Assembly (NCBI GenBank): GCA_020722645.1
Contig: DYKL01000216.1
Location: 1-5,713 of the forward strand
Length of the DNA: 5,713 nt
Origin: Acetofilamentum sp.
GTDB lineage: Bacteria > Bacteroidota > Bacteroidia > Bacteroidales > JAFGUD01
Direction: 5' to 3'
The notes below the pieces were generated by a model. It did no database searches and was not told where the DNA came from. It worked only from the letters and a program-made list of their open reading frames with translations. This document shows, one piece after another, positions 5,616-5,713 of this stretch; the stretch's first letter is position 1; each line of letters opens with the position of its first letter. A program made the translations under genes and the position numbers.

Positions 5616-5713
5616 TATGCACTATGCACTATGCACTATTAACTATGCACTATGCACAATTAACTATGCACTATGCACAATTAACTATGCACTATGCACA
5701 ATTAACTATGCAC
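5613..5713. repeat. Nested tandem array: TATGCAC heptamers within 21-bp units
   Basis: The first unit is AAC(TATGCAC)3TATT, 28 nt (5613-5640). Three identical 21-nt units AAC(TATGCAC)2AATT follow at 5641-5661, 5662-5682 and 5683-5703, then a partial unit at 5704-5713 cut by the window edge. Including the isolated copy at 5506, I count 11 exact TATGCAC heptamers. Unit lengths of 14, 21 and 28 nt are all multiples of seven. Each heptamer has a TGCA palindrome at its centre. The array is not CRISPR: there are no unique spacers and the units are far too short. Two plus-strand frames stay open through the units only because 21 is divisible by three, and nothing suggests coding. The full length is unknown. 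Confidence 0.9.

Noticed and set aside
5613..5713. CRISPR array
   Set aside because: Units are 21 nt, contiguous and identical, with no variable spacers; this is a simple tandem repeat.
5641..5713. Coding heptapeptide repeat from the 21-nt units
   Set aside because: Openness in two plus-strand frames follows from the 21-nt length being a multiple of three. The 28-nt first unit breaks the frame, and no start site or family resemblance is seen.

Overview
The window is AT-rich and reads as chromosomal DNA from a Bacteroidetes bacterium, probably Bacteroidales-like. Four things point there: a TolB-propeller/outer-membrane-barrel fusion protein of a type I associate with that phylum, short secreted leucine-rich repeat (LRR) proteins with the phylum's usual caps, start codons without Shine-Dalgarno sequences, and candidate promoters of the TAnnTTTG class. 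The lineage call rests on pattern recognition, not on a database search.

Layout: all four genes are on the plus strand. (1) 44-3331 encodes a 1095-residue exported protein: signal peptide, degenerate gluzincin-like (peptidase MA-type) domain without HExxH, TolB-like PD40 beta-propeller, charged helical linker, and a C-terminal Omp85/D15-like beta-barrel ending in Phe. (2) 3408-3941 encodes a 177-residue lipoprotein of unrecognised family. (3) 3946-4593 encodes a secreted 215-residue LRR protein starting 4 nt after the lipoprotein stop, so the two are almost certainly cotranscribed. (4) After a 197-nt gap with its own candidate promoter, 4791-5444 encodes a 217-residue paralogue of gene 3 (about 61% identical over the mature part by my hand alignment). 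(5) 5445-5713 holds no gene. It contains a short 8-nt-phased ATTG stretch, an isolated heptamer unit, a perfect 13-bp inverted repeat around a CACATAG triplet, and a nested TATGCAC/21-bp tandem array that runs off the window edge.

Together the four proteins form an all-envelope neighbourhood: an outer-membrane barrel with a large soluble region, a lipoprotein, and two small exported LRR proteins. A shared envelope or surface role is plausible but is only inferred from signal peptides and adjacency. The most noteworthy points are the barrel fusion with a dead protease-like domain and no recognisable POTRA domains, the uneven divergence between the tandem LRR paralogues, and the composite repeat region at the right edge, where an inverted-repeat segment seems to interrupt a heptamer array.
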